Below are positions 9,788 through 18,991 of a stretch of DNA of 64,000 nt, piece after piece. The stretch is from HLUCCA09 sp965277275 (GTDB lineage: Bacteria > Pseudomonadota > Alphaproteobacteria > Rhodobacterales > Rhodobacteraceae). A program made the position numbers and the translations under genes. Under the pieces are notes generated by a model. That model worked only from the letters and a program-made list of their open reading frames with translations, searched no databases and was not told the origin of the DNA. The DNA is taken from the NCBI GenBank assembly GCA_965277275.1, contig CBDICG010000002.1, positions 2,356,001-2,420,000 of the forward strand. The letters run 5' to 3'. Position 1 is the stretch's first letter. The number at the start of each line of letters is the position of its first letter.

Positions 9788-10467
9788 TGTGTGGTGCCGC
9801 TTCCCACGAATAGTCAGGAAATCAATCCTGCAACGAAAGCGCACTTTCGTGTCGTTGTCACATTTCGGCGCCCGATTGCCGCCAGCTACGAAACAGTGCC
9901 GCGTTGCTCGCCGGATTGCCTGTCAGTGCGGGGCAGTCGCGCGCCACTGATGACACAATTCCAAGGATTCGGTGGTGCCCGCCTCGCTGTCTGGCCGTAG
10001 CGACGGTGGAGTCACCTCCAGCATGACCGGCACCCATGATCCGCCGCAATCCGGGGGGATCGGCTCCGGGAGCGCGCAAGGCAGCGACGTTCATCATCAC
10101 CCGGCACATGAGTGCGCATAGGCTCGTGCGGCCTGATCTGCCTCGATGCCGACGCGGCACCAGGGGGGCGGCGCACCTGCGATGGGTATTGGCATGCGCG
10201 GCTCCGGGCCGGACGACAAGGCGCCCGGGCGCGATGTCGCGACCGCGCCGCCACGCCGTGCACGCGTCGCGCTTCTGCCGTGCGCGCTCCCGGAGCCGCC
10301 CCTGTCCGACGACCTCACCGGTATCGCCACGCGCTTCGCCGATCCCGAGCGCGCCCGGGCCGGCGGCGTCAGCCTACGCCGCGGCCCACGTCATCAGCGA
10401 GGTCGGATCGTGAAGCAGCAAAGGCCGGCTTGCCCACCGCCCCCGTCCCAAATAATGGCCGGCTCCG
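9788..10467. other. 680-bp non-coding stretch
   Basis: Short overlapping frames are present on both strands but none shows a coherent protein, ribosome binding site or family signature. It may be decayed sequence. Confidence 0.5.
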
Positions 10468-11082
10468 CTAGGAGAGGTCTGCCGCGCCCAGAGCGCCGTC
10501 CCGCAGGAGCTTCTGCAGCACGTAGGCAACGCAAAGCGCGTCATCGAGGGCGTCGTGCCCCCGCAAGGGAGGGTGCTCGACCTTGTAGTAGGCAGCGAGC
10601 GTGTTGCTGCGGGTCTTGTTCAGGTCCTCATAGGGCATCCCGGCTCTGATCAGCAGATCGCACGCATTGCCGAACTGCGTGACAGGCAGCGGCGGGGCAA
10701 TACCGGCGACAAAGCAACTGATCGCCACGAGGTTGAATTCGTCCTTTCCCCAGGACCAGAGCGTCCCTCCATCGGCGAAGTCCGCCACGGCCGCCAGCAC
10801 CTCGGCCAGCGGGGCGCCCTCCGCGTCGATCACGCCGTCCGATATGCCGGTCAGCCGGGTGAAGGCGGGATCGAGCGGCACGCGCACGCCGTCGCGCCCG
10901 ATCGGGAGGACGTGACGGCGCAGGGTCTCGAGGATGGGAAACCCCTGTGCGAGGCCAAGCCGGACAAGACCGACCTGCGCCACGATCGGGTCGGGATCGC
11001 GCGGGCCGCACCAGAAGCGCGACGGCGCGCCCTCTGCCGTCAGAAACTCGCAGTCAAACACAATTGCCGTCTGCACGTGCAC
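10468..11082 (-). CDS. DEDDh 3'-5' exonuclease
   Basis: A 204-residue exonuclease-fold protein. ExoI sits at the N-terminus as VFDCEFL with Asp10 and Glu12. ExoIII is RGHDALDDA with His176 and Asp181, giving the DEDDh type used by RNase T, oligoribonuclease relatives and the DNA polymerase III epsilon subunit. The middle WSWGKDEFNL resembles the ExoII region. It trims 3' ends of nucleic acid in the cytoplasm; whether DNA or RNA cannot be told. It stands alone, with the GNAT gene upstream on the same strand. Confidence 0.85.
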   Translation of the reverse strand: MHVQTAIVFDCEFLTAEGAPSRFWCGPRDPDPIVAQVGLVRLGLAQGFPILETLRRHVLPIGRDGVRVPLDPAFTRLTGISDGVIDAEGAPLAEVLAAVADFADGGTLWSWGKDEFNLVAISCFVAGIAPPLPVTQFGNACDLLIRAGMPYEDLNKTRSNTLAAYYKVEHPPLRGHDALDDALCVAYVLQKLLRDGALGAADLS

Positions 11083-11133
11083 TCTCCTCTCGTCTCACCC
11101 GGCCGTCGGCCGCCGCGAGGCCGCGTCCGGCGC

Positions 11134-11595
11134 TCACGACATTGGCACGAGGCGCTTTCCCATCCGCATCGGATCACCGCCCGCGATGGCGGTATACCCC
11201 TGCGCAAGATAGAACGGCTGCGCCGCCACCGTACTTTCCAACGTCGCGACACGCGCCCCTTGCGCAAACGCGAGCCGCTCCAGCTCGCGCATCATGGCCT
11301 TGCTCACCCCCCTGAAGCGGGCCTCCGGCGCGACGTAGTTGACGACGATCTCACCGGCAAAACTGACCATGCCGACACCGCAGAGCGCCGCCGCATCCTC
11401 TGCCACGATCAGCGCCGCATCGCGGCGCCCCAGCCACCCGGACCAGTTGTCGATTGTCTTGTTTGCCAGCCATGCCGCGAGCTCGGCGGGATCGTCGTGA
11501 TGATCGGCGCGGCAAAGCTCTTTGATCGAGCGCCGGATCACATCCATCCCCGCCGCCGCATCGCCGTCCGTGGCTGGCCTAAGCTCCAGTGTCAC
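11134..11595 (-). CDS. GNAT-family N-acetyltransferase
   Basis: A 153-residue acetyltransferase. The GTG at 11595 is chosen because GGGAGGACGC precedes it at good spacing; reading further upstream gives a Pro/Cys-rich, implausible N-terminus. Motif A with acetyl-CoA-binding loop is VNYVAPEARFRGVSKAMMRELE, and the C-terminal motif B is STVAAQPFYLAQGYTAI. The acceptor is unknown. It lies 51 bases upstream of the exonuclease gene on the same strand, so cotranscription is possible. Confidence 0.85.
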   Translation of the reverse strand: MTLELRPATDGDAAAGMDVIRRSIKELCRADHHDDPAELAAWLANKTIDNWSGWLGRRDAALIVAEDAAALCGVGMVSFAGEIVVNYVAPEARFRGVSKAMMRELERLAFAQGARVATLESTVAAQPFYLAQGYTAIAGGDPMRMGKRLVPMS

Positions 11596-11963
11596 GCGTC
11601 CTCCCGAATGATCGGTGCCCGACCGGATCCCAAACCAGGGGGCCGGTCCGCCCTCAGCAGCGCGAGCACATATGCCCCCACAAAGCCCTGTTCGGCAGGG
11701 GGCAGGTGGCATTGACCGCTTGCTGATAGGTCCCGCCGAGCCGGTAGGCGTCCTGTTCACCCGCCCCATTTTACAGCCCCGCCCCAGCCCGAAACAACAG
11801 GCACATCTTGCTCGCTATCCTTCTCCCATGGGATGGGCTGGCCCAGGATGCCGGAGCCACCGCCGGAGTTGCCAGTCACCACCAGCCCATGCACGATCCG
11901 CGGCGCGGCGCGGCAGTGCAGCGGGACCCGGCCTTGCAAGCGTCGATCTTCTCCCGCCAGACC
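11596..11963. other. Intergenic region upstream of the GNAT gene
   Basis: No convincing gene is present. It joins the GNAT gene to the heptanucleotide array and must contain the GNAT promoter, which is not evident. Confidence 0.4.
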
Positions 11964-12054
11964 CGGTCGCCGGTCGCCGGTCGCCGGTCGCCGGTCGCCG
12001 GTCGCCGGTCGCAGGTCGTCGGTCGCCGGTCGCCGGTCGCAGGTCGTCGGTCGC
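11964..12054. repeat. Heptanucleotide tandem array (13 units)
   Basis: Thirteen consecutive 7-bp units, ten reading CGGTCGC, two AGGTCGT and one further CGGTCGC. The variant units sit at positions 8 and 12, as if a two-heptad block had been copied. The array lies in non-coding DNA between the GNAT gene and the transposase remnant. Confidence 0.95.
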
Positions 12055-12129
12055 CCGACTTGGCATCAAGCGCCACGACGCCCGCATCGTGCGTGTTGCA
12101 CTCCTTGAAAAGCGAGCGGTGAGACAGGC

Positions 12130-12652
12130 GATCTCTTCCAACTGACGGACGAGCAGATGGCGCGTCTGGAGCCCTGTTTCCCGAAGTCCCACGGCACGCC
12201 GCGGGTCGATGGCCGGCGCTTGCCGTCAGGGCTATTATCAACAATTCGCAGTGGGTTGCGCTCGTGTGGCGGCCCAAGAGAGCACGGTTCACACAAGACC
12301 CACGACAACCGCTGGAAACGATGGAGCGAGAAGGTTTGTTCGCACGGGTCCCGCCGTCGAATGCTTGCTTGCCGACCGAGGGTGCGATGCGGACTGGTTC
12401 CGCGAAGCCTTGCAGGTCAAGCGGTCACGCCCTGCATCCCCGACCGAAAGTCCCGCGGCGAGGCCGTCCGAAACGACAAGCGCCGCACCGCCCCTCTGGT
12501 GACATTGCTTCGCAATGCACGGCCAGGAAGTGACCAAGCTCATGTTCGGAAGGCTCAAGGATTGGCGGCACATCGCCACCGACCACGACCGCTGCCAGAA
12601 GGTCTTCTCGTCCGCCATCGCGCTGGCCGCAGCCGTCGTCTTCCGGCTCTGA
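12130..12652 (+). pseudogene. IS5-family transposase remnant (internally deleted, frameshifted)
   Basis: The plus strand reads DLFQLTDEQMARLEPCF and then PKSHGTPRVDGRR, the N-terminal signature of IS5-group transposases common in Rhodobacterales. A shifted frame then gives HKTHDNRWKRWSEK, another LLADRGCDADWFREALQ (the catalytic-core Asp region), another TPCIPDRKSRG, and finally MFGRLKDWRHIATDHDRCQ running to a TGA at 12650-12652. The central part between the RWKRWSE block and the LLADRG block is missing, and at least three frame changes are needed. It is a dead element; terminal inverted repeats were not identified. Confidence 0.85.
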
Positions 12653-13053
12653 CCCTCACTGTGTCAGGCGCCTGGAACAGCGCTCGGCCCTCCCCGCAGG
12701 CGCCTGCGCCACGCCCCCGCTCTCGTTCCGCCCGATCCATCCGCGCCTCGCCGCCGCCGCCGGTCTTGCGCGGGCCACCCTCGCCGTCGATCACTGGCGG
12801 GCTCGCGCACGCCCCCGCCCGCCGTCGCCCCTGGCACGTCTCCCGCACGCCACCCGGGCCCCTGGCCTCGGCGTCAACGATGCCGCCCGCTGGTCTGCGG
12901 TATTGACGACGCGAACCACGTCGCCCCGTCGGGCGGCCGCATCGCCTCGATCTTCGAGACCCACGGCCTCCCCATCTCTCAACCGAACGATAGGCGCCCG
13001 CGGCCCAATCGACCGCACAACTCACAACACATCGCGGGCGCCCGTTCCGGGGA
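12653..13053. other. Intergenic stretch beyond the transposase remnant
   Basis: Very GC-rich and Pro/Arg-coding in several frames; no gene supported. Confidence 0.4.
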
Positions 13054-13479
13054 TCAGAACGTGCCTTTCCAGATCAGCATCGCGCCCTTGTCGAAGTAGA
13101 TCTGCCCCTTCTTGTCATCGATCTTGATCTTGCCCTCGAGGAAGAGGTTCTTCGACCCGAGCTTGATCTTGATCGTGTCGGCCTTGCCCGGCACGCTCGG
13201 CACACCTTCGAGCCGGATCGGCAGGAACAGGTCCTTCGGCGGTTTCTTGAGGTATGGCTTGAGGTCGAGCGGTTTGACCTTCTTCTCCTTGGACGCCTGC
13301 TTGTTGGCCTCCTGAACGGTCTTCTTCTTGACCTGCTCGAGGCACTTTTTGAGCTCTTTGGTGACCTTGGCGTCCATCTTGTTGGCCTTGAGCTGTTTCT
13401 CAAGGTCAGAGCACATCGTATCGAAGTCTTTCTCGATCTCCTTGACCGGGACTTCCTTCTCTTTGCCTTTGTCAGACAT
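13054..13479 (-). CDS. Lysine-rich small hypothetical protein
   Basis: A 141-residue protein not recognised as a family. The ATG at 13479 is preferred, with AAGGG upstream. The N-terminal half is highly charged and helical (KDFDTMCSDLEKQLKANKMD), probably coiled-coil, and contains two cysteines. The C-terminal half reads as beta-strands (DTIKIKLGSKNLFLEGKIKI) ending in WKGTF. Lysine is encoded almost only by AAG, and G+C is visibly lower than in neighbours. It is cytoplasmic by lack of a signal peptide. Position among decayed genes suggests acquired or recently isolated DNA. Confidence 0.6.
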   Translation of the reverse strand: MSDKGKEKEVPVKEIEKDFDTMCSDLEKQLKANKMDAKVTKELKKCLEQVKKKTVQEANKQASKEKKVKPLDLKPYLKKPPKDLFLPIRLEGVPSVPGKADTIKIKLGSKNLFLEGKIKIDDKKGQIYFDKGAMLIWKGTF

Positions 13480-13711
13480 GCCAATTCCCTTCGTTCGCGT
13501 TTCCGGATCGTCGAATCTTCCGTAGAGGCAACATAGGGCCTGCGAGAAAGCGGTATAGTGCGTTCTCCAGGCCGGATCGCCCTGGTGGCGCCCCTTACGC
13601 CTAAAGTAGTACACGGCGTTGGTCCGGTTGGACTGGGGCTTACGCCTCACCGATGGCCCCGGTGCGATCTTCAGGGCGCGACGCAGCGCGCGCCCTTCCC
13701 CGGAGGGTCCC

Positions 13712-14320
13712 ATGCCCATGGACCAGCTGGATCAGGCCGCCGCCGCCTCAGCAGCAGCCGCAAAGAGACGCTTCATCGCCAAGCGCTACGGGCATTGCAT
13801 CGCCGATGAGCTCAAGGCACCCAACGCGGGCCGCTACTCCCGGAACACCCCGCCCGTCGCAGGCGCGATCTTCGGTGAGATTGGCCGCCCCGCCGCGTCC
13901 GACATCGACACCGCGCTCAATGCCACCCAACTTGGCGCCAACAGCGGAGGGCGGCACCTCGCCGACCGACCGCGCCAATAAGCCCCCCGCCATCGCTCAG
14001 CCCAGGACAAGCGACATCGAGACGCTGGCCCCCGCGCTCGCCGCCGACAACTCCGTGGTGCTGAACGCTGCCGAGGAGACGCTCGCCTTCCTCCTGCACT
14101 GGGCCAAGAGGGCCGGCGACCCGCTGCCTGCGGGTGCGCTCGACATCGTCAGCGGCTTTGGTCTCGAGTGCGGCAAGCCGCACGCCACGTCGGACCCGAT
14201 CGATATGGAGCCCTTCACCGGCGAGACGACGACAAGGCCGCCACATCAAATAATACGCCGCAGAGAACATCATCCGGGTGACCCGGAAGATGAGCTGCAA
14301 CTCCCCCAACACCTTCCACA
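13712..14320 (+). pseudogene. Aldehyde dehydrogenase pseudogene
   Basis: The plus strand carries scrambled pieces of an AldA/acetaldehyde-type NAD-dependent aldehyde dehydrogenase. It begins at MDQLDQAAAASAAAAKRRF and continues through GRYSRNTPPVAGAIFGEIGR. After a frame change near 13950 it gives SPTDRANKPPAIA and SDIETLA. A jump over about 90 expected residues leads to PALAADNSVVLNAAEETLA, DIVSGFGLECGKP and FTGETTT, then GRHIK, a TAA stop, YAAENIIRVT and NSPNTF. The rest of the enzyme, including the catalytic cysteine region, is absent. Order and spacing match the family, so decay rather than chance is the sound reading. Confidence 0.8.
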
Positions 14321-14466
14321 AGCACGTGACGCAAGAGGTCGATCCGTTCTGCGACACCTGCCTCCCTGGCCCAACCCGAGCGCCCAGTCGCCCCCGACGC
14401 CCCCGCAAAGCCCCGTTTTGCCACGCACTTTCCACCGGAACATGCCGGCCGACGCCCCGACCGCTC

Positions 14467-14491
14467 CTTCATCTTGGTCCAAATACCTCGG
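14467..14491 (-). repeat. REP-like intergenic element, copy a
   Basis: Read on the minus strand: CGAGGTATTTGGACCAAGAT followed by GAAG. A GC-rich inverted repeat (GCGCGCCGCCGGCGCGC) lies just to its right. It is one of five recognisable copies in the window. Confidence 0.75.
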
Positions 14492-14593
14492 GGGAGCGCG
14501 CCGCCGGCGCGCGGGGGCAGCGCCCCCTCCATCGCTGCCCCACAGCCCACAGCCCCCCAGGGTGGCAAATGCGCCCTTGGGCTGCGTCGCCGG

Positions 14594-14917
14594 TCCTTTG
14601 GGAAACGCCCTCAGCGCCACCGTTTCGAGCGGCATGGGGCGCAGCACTGGCCCTGTCGCAGCGCAGGCCTCGCGCGGGGCTTCCGAGCGATCCGCCGAGA
14701 TGGTCCGCACCTGAACCTCACCGAAACGCTCCACGAGGTCGCGGGCCATCGCCAGCCCGGTCTCGTCGCCATCAAGCCGTTGATCCAAAAGCATCGCGTC
14801 GGGCGGGATGCCGGGATCCACGATAGGGCTCAGCACCTCCGCCGGGCTCGGGGCCCCCAGCGGCCCCACGCTGCAACCATTGTGCAACTCAGCAAGCGCC
14901 CCGCACACGATCAGCCC
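14594..14917 (-). pseudogene. Response-regulator receiver domain remnant of a hybrid histidine kinase
   Basis: On the minus strand a segment of about 108 codons resembles the C-terminal receiver domain of a hybrid sensor kinase. It has IPPDAMLLDQRLDGDETGLA with the phosphoacceptor Asp in LLDQRLDG, VRTISADRSEA and a degenerate LRPMPLETVALRAF where KP would normally be. The reading frame runs on both sides into sequence without kinase motifs, and the usual Lys and acidic pocket are lost. It points away from the decayed aldehyde dehydrogenase. Kinase-dehydrogenase neighbourhoods occur in alcohol oxidation clusters of this group, so a former such cluster is a reasonable inference. Confidence 0.5.
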
Positions 14918-15901
14918 CGGGGCCGACACGGCAACAAAAGCGCGGGCATACGCGTCCGACCAACCGCCCCTTGAGGGTCCCTGCAAGGTGCTTGGCCAGC
15001 CGCGCGAAGGGCATCCCGCTCCGACAGCTTTCCGGGGCAGGCGGGTCAGGATCCGGAAGCGCTCGATGCGCCCCAACGGCCGGGTGTCCGCATCGAAGAT
15101 CACCTCCCGGCGAAGGTTATCGCGCGTCGCGTGGATCATCCGCGCTTGTCCGTCAGGCAGATTTCCACGGTCCGGGCGCCCGGCGCGCATCAGGCCGGTC
15201 ACGTCAGCCTGCACAATCACGATGCCGGCATTGGCGCTGCACTGCTCGTTGATCTTGAGCCGATGGTCACGTTTCTGCGCAGACCCGCAAACGCGAAGGA
15301 CGGGTGCTTCTGCGGGTGCTTGTGCTGCCGGGTTGCCACCCGGGTTTGCCCTTCTTCCTTTCGAGGGAACGCGAAGCACCGGCTCTGGCCCACGCGGATC
15401 ATGTAACCCCGGGCTGCCATCCCAACGCTGCGCTTCACGCGCACGTCTGGCAGCTTCGAGCAAAACCGCTCGGTGTAGAGCGAGAGCACGTCGCTCGCCC
15501 CGGGGAGCGCACGCCCCGCGCGCACTGCCTCCACCGCGCTAAAAGGAGCCGCCCGCGTCCCGGTCGTTGTACAGCAGACAGTGAGACCGTCCGCGGGAAG
15601 TGCCGAACAGGCGATGCACGGAGCGAAGGGCATGTGGCAAAGCGAAAGAGAACGGGACAGCAAGGTCGGGTTCAAGCACCGCGTGCAGCTCTCCCGCGAA
15701 GTGTGGGTGCGACGCGGGCAAGCGCGCTGTCCGGATTGTGGGGGCGCTACAGACGCGTGCTCAAGGTCGCTGACAAGGGTCAGGGCGGGTATCGTGCAGG
15801 GCCGTGTGTATCAGGGAGCCAATCCTGGCCCCGCCGCTCGTGTCAGCCACAAGGCCTTGATCGCATGTGGCGGGGCCAGGCCGATGGCGCGGTGGCCGCG
15901 A
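14918..15901. other. ~980-bp region without a supported gene
   Basis: Open frames exist on both strands. A minus-strand stretch near 15060-15160 (REVIFDADTRPLGRIERF) reads like real protein, but no family could be named and flanking frames are broken. Probably more decayed coding sequence. Confidence 0.4.
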
Positions 15902-16384
15902 TCAGGCGCCTGCGCCCGCCCCATCCTCGCCCACTCCGTCCTTCTTGGCCCTGTCCTTGCTCACCACTCCCTTGCCTGCCCTGTCCTCATCCGTCCCGTC
16001 ATCGCCCGCCAGATCGCTCAGGATCGGGCAATCGGGCCGTGCGTCGCCATGACAAGACTCTACGAGCTCCCCAAGTGTTTCCCGCATGCCCTGCAATTGC
16101 GCGATCTTGCCGTCGATCGCCGAAAGATGCTCGCGGGCGATGGCCTTTACTTGCGCACTCTCGCGCCCCTCGTCCTCGTACAGGCCCAAAAGCGCGCGGC
16201 AATCCTCGATGGAAAAGCCGAGCGCCCGCGCCCGGCCCAGAAACGCCAGCTTGTGCAGATCCCGTTCCGCAAACGCCCGGTAGCCGTTCGCACCGCGGGC
16301 CGGGCGGATCAGCCCGATCTCTTCGTAGTAGCGGATCGTCTTGGCCGGAAGGCCCGACCTTTCCGCCACTTCCCCAATATTCAC
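15902..16384 (-). CDS. cueR: CueR-type Cu(I)-responsive MerR regulator
   Basis: A 160-residue MerR-family activator. The winged helix-turn-helix is N-terminal (MNIGEVAERSGLPAKTIRYYEEIGLI), a dimerisation helix follows, and the metal loop is CHGDARPDCPIL with two Cys eight residues apart, the Cu(I)/Ag(I) arrangement of CueR. About 35 unusual residues follow the metal loop, rich in Asp, Gly and Lys. The gene starts nine bases after copA ends, so it is expressed from the copA promoter it controls and should form an autoregulatory loop. Copper rather than zinc or mercury is indicated by the metal loop and the neighbour. Confidence 0.92.
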   Translation of the reverse strand: MNIGEVAERSGLPAKTIRYYEEIGLIRPARGANGYRAFAERDLHKLAFLGRARALGFSIEDCRALLGLYEDEGRESAQVKAIAREHLSAIDGKIAQLQGMRETLGELVESCHGDARPDCPILSDLAGDDGTDEDRAGKGVVSKDRAKKDGVGEDGAGAGA

Positions 16385-16393
16385 ATCCGCCCC

Positions 16394-18961
16394 CTATTCC
16401 GCTGGCTGCGCCCGCTCGGTGCGCGTCTCCGTTGGGGCGCCCGCTTCGCCTTGCATTAGCGGTGCATGTGCCTGCGCGGCGGTGACCGCGGGTGAGCCGG
16501 GCGCGACCCCCAGCACCGGTCGGAGCCGCCGCAGCCGCAGCGCATTGCTCAGCACCGACACCGACGACAGCGCCATCGCACCGGCGGCAAACATCGGCGA
16601 CAGGAGCAGCCCAAACGCCGGGTAGAGCACACCCGCCGCCACCGGGATCAGCGCCACGTTATAGCCAAAGGCCCAGACGAGGTTCTGCCGGATGTTGGCC
16701 ATCGTCCGCTGCGACACGGCGGCGGCGTTAACCACGCCGCGCAGATCCCCCGACATCAGCACGACATCGGCGGATTCGATGGCCACGTCGGTTCCTGTGC
16801 CGATGGCAATGCCGACATCGGCATGAGCGAGCGCCGGGGCGTCGTTGATCCCGTCCCCCACGAACGCCACGCGGCGCCCGCCCCGCCGCAGCGCATCGAG
16901 CGCGGCGACCTTGTCTTGTGGCAACACGTCGGCAACGACGTCGTCGATGCCGGTCTCGTGCGCAATCGCGCGCGCGGTTTCTTCCTTGTCTCCCGTGATC
17001 ATCGCCACGTGATAGCCCGCCGCGTGCAGTGCCCGGATGGCCTCGGCGCTCGATGGCTTCACCGGATCGGCGATGCCGGCGATGGCAGCCAGCCTGCCGT
17101 CGACCGCTGCGTAGATCACCGTCCGCCCCTGTGCCGCGAGGCCCTGAGCCGTTGCGCCAAACGCCGAGACGTCCACGCCCTCGCGCGCCATCAGCCGTGC
17201 CGAGCCCACCGCGATCCGGCGCCCCTCCACCTCTCCGCCAGCGCCCGTCCCGGCAACCACATGGAACCCGTCGACCGGTGGCACCGCGATACCGGCGGCG
17301 CGCGCCCGGCGCAGCACGGCGTCCGCCACGGGATGTTCCGAGCGGGTCTCGACCGCCGCGACCCAGCGCAACACGGCGTCCGCACCGAAGCCGTCCGCGA
17401 CCTCCAGATCGGTGAGCGTCGGTTTGCCCTCGGTCACTGTCCCGGTCTTGTCAAACGCGATGACGTCGACACCGGAGAGTGCCTGCAATGCGTCGCCCTT
17501 CCGGAAGAGCACGCCCATCTCCGCCGCGCGGCCCGTGCCGACCATGATCGATGTCGGCGTCGCCAGCCCCATCGCGCATGGGCACGCGATGATCAGAACG
17601 GACACGCCCGCAACCAGCGCGAAGGTCAGCACCGGGGCGGGGCCAAGCGCAAGCCACAGCGCGACCGTCAGCGCCGCCACCCCCATCACCGCGGGCACGA
17701 ACCAGAGTGTTACGCGATCCACCAGGCCCTGGATCGGCAGCTTGGCACCCTGCGCCTCTTCAACCATCCGGATGATCTGCGCCAGCGTCGTGTCCGCCCC
17801 CACGCGTGTCACCTGCATCGTCAGGCCGCCGGTGCCGTTCACCGTCCCGCCGGTGAGCCCCGCGCCGACGGTCTTGGTGACGGGGATCGGCTCTCCCGTG
17901 ATCATGCTTTCATCGACCGTCCCGCCGCCTTCGGTGACAGCTCCGTCCGCCGGAATGCGCTCACCGGGCCGGATCAGCACCGCATCGCCGACCCGGAGAG
18001 CCGCGATGTCGACGTCGTGCGCCACCCCGTCGCGCAGCACCCGCGCCGTGCGCGCCTGCAGGCCCAGAAGCGCTTCGATGGCCGCCCCCGTGCGCCCGCG
18101 CGCCCGCGCTTCGAGCCACCGCCCCACGAGGATCAGAACGACAATCACCGCCGCTGCCTCGAAATAGACCGCCCGCACATCCGCGGGCAAAAGCCCCGGC
18201 AGGAACGTCGCGACCACGGAAAAGCCCCAGGCCGCGCCGGTTCCCACGGCGACGAGGCTGTTCATGTCCGGGGCGCCCTTCATCAGCGCGGGGATCCCCT
18301 TGGCATAGAACACCCGCCCGGGGCCAAAGAGAACAAGCGTCGCCAGCACGAACTGGATGACCCAGGCGGTCTGCTGCCCGATCGTGCCAGCCACCCAATG
18401 ATGAAACGCCGGCACAAGATGCCCGCCCATTTCTAGTACGAACACGGGCAGGGTCAGCGCGGCGGCAATGAGCGCGCCGCGCCGCAGGGCGTGCGCCTCC
18501 TCCGCCCGGCGGTCCGCGCGCGATGGCGCGTCGCCCCCATCGGAGACATCGGCGGGATAGCCGGCCTCGGTGGCTGCGCGGGCCAACTCCGCCGGCGTGA
18601 TAGCCCCTTCGAGGTAGGACACGGTTGCGCTCTCGGTCGCCATGTTCACCGCCGCCGTCACGACCCCCGGTGCCGTAGCCAGTGCGCGTTCGGCGCGCCC
18701 GACGCACCCGCCGCACGACATCCCGCCGACGCGCAGGGTCACGTGGCCGATCCGCGCAGGATAGCCGAGCTCCGCGAGCGCGGCGACCACGCCCTCAAGC
18801 GCTGCCGGACGCTCCAGCACCAGCTCCGCGCTCTGTGTCGCGAGGTTGACGGACGCGCCGCGCACCCCGTCGAGCGCGACAAGCGCCCGCTCCACACGCC
18901 CCACGCAGGAGGCACAGGACATCCCGTCGATCAAAAGGCGGATGGGGGCGGGCGAGGTCAT
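16394..18961 (-). CDS. copA: Copper-exporting P1B-type ATPase CopA
   Basis: An 855-residue inner-membrane Cu(I) pump. Two N-terminal heavy-metal domains carry GMSCASC (Cys16, Cys19) and GMSCGGC (Cys83, Cys86). Eight membrane helices include the CPC motif in IACPCAMGLATP. The soluble parts show MITGEP (actuator), DKTGTVTEG (phosphorylated Asp), SEHPVAD (nucleotide domain) and GDGINDAPALAHAD. All class IB-1 hallmarks are intact. It exports cytoplasmic Cu(I) using ATP. AAGGAG lies upstream of the ATG, and the promoter at 18992-19022 is CueR-type. cueR follows directly. Confidence 0.97.
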   Translation of the reverse strand: MTSPAPIRLLIDGMSCASCVGRVERALVALDGVRGASVNLATQSAELVLERPAALEGVVAALAELGYPARIGHVTLRVGGMSCGGCVGRAERALATAPGVVTAAVNMATESATVSYLEGAITPAELARAATEAGYPADVSDGGDAPSRADRRAEEAHALRRGALIAAALTLPVFVLEMGGHLVPAFHHWVAGTIGQQTAWVIQFVLATLVLFGPGRVFYAKGIPALMKGAPDMNSLVAVGTGAAWGFSVVATFLPGLLPADVRAVYFEAAAVIVVLILVGRWLEARARGRTGAAIEALLGLQARTARVLRDGVAHDVDIAALRVGDAVLIRPGERIPADGAVTEGGGTVDESMITGEPIPVTKTVGAGLTGGTVNGTGGLTMQVTRVGADTTLAQIIRMVEEAQGAKLPIQGLVDRVTLWFVPAVMGVAALTVALWLALGPAPVLTFALVAGVSVLIIACPCAMGLATPTSIMVGTGRAAEMGVLFRKGDALQALSGVDVIAFDKTGTVTEGKPTLTDLEVADGFGADAVLRWVAAVETRSEHPVADAVLRRARAAGIAVPPVDGFHVVAGTGAGGEVEGRRIAVGSARLMAREGVDVSAFGATAQGLAAQGRTVIYAAVDGRLAAIAGIADPVKPSSAEAIRALHAAGYHVAMITGDKEETARAIAHETGIDDVVADVLPQDKVAALDALRRGGRRVAFVGDGINDAPALAHADVGIAIGTGTDVAIESADVVLMSGDLRGVVNAAAVSQRTMANIRQNLVWAFGYNVALIPVAAGVLYPAFGLLLSPMFAAGAMALSSVSVLSNALRLRRLRPVLGVAPGSPAVTAAQAHAPLMQGEAGAPTETRTERAQPAE

Positions 18962-18991
18962 GGCGGTGCGTTGGCTCCTTGCGTGACGTGG

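Noticed and set aside
11964..12054. CRISPR array
   Set aside because: Units are 7 bp with no spacers and no cas genes nearby; the 30-bp array at 61090 also has no unique spacers.
13653..14714. A 353-codon intact gene on the plus strand
   Set aside because: The frame joins aldehyde dehydrogenase fragments with out-of-frame nonsense; homology shows it to be a pseudogene.
16823..18436. 537-codon plus-strand frame opposite copA
   Set aside because: No coherent protein; copA motifs are intact on the other strand.
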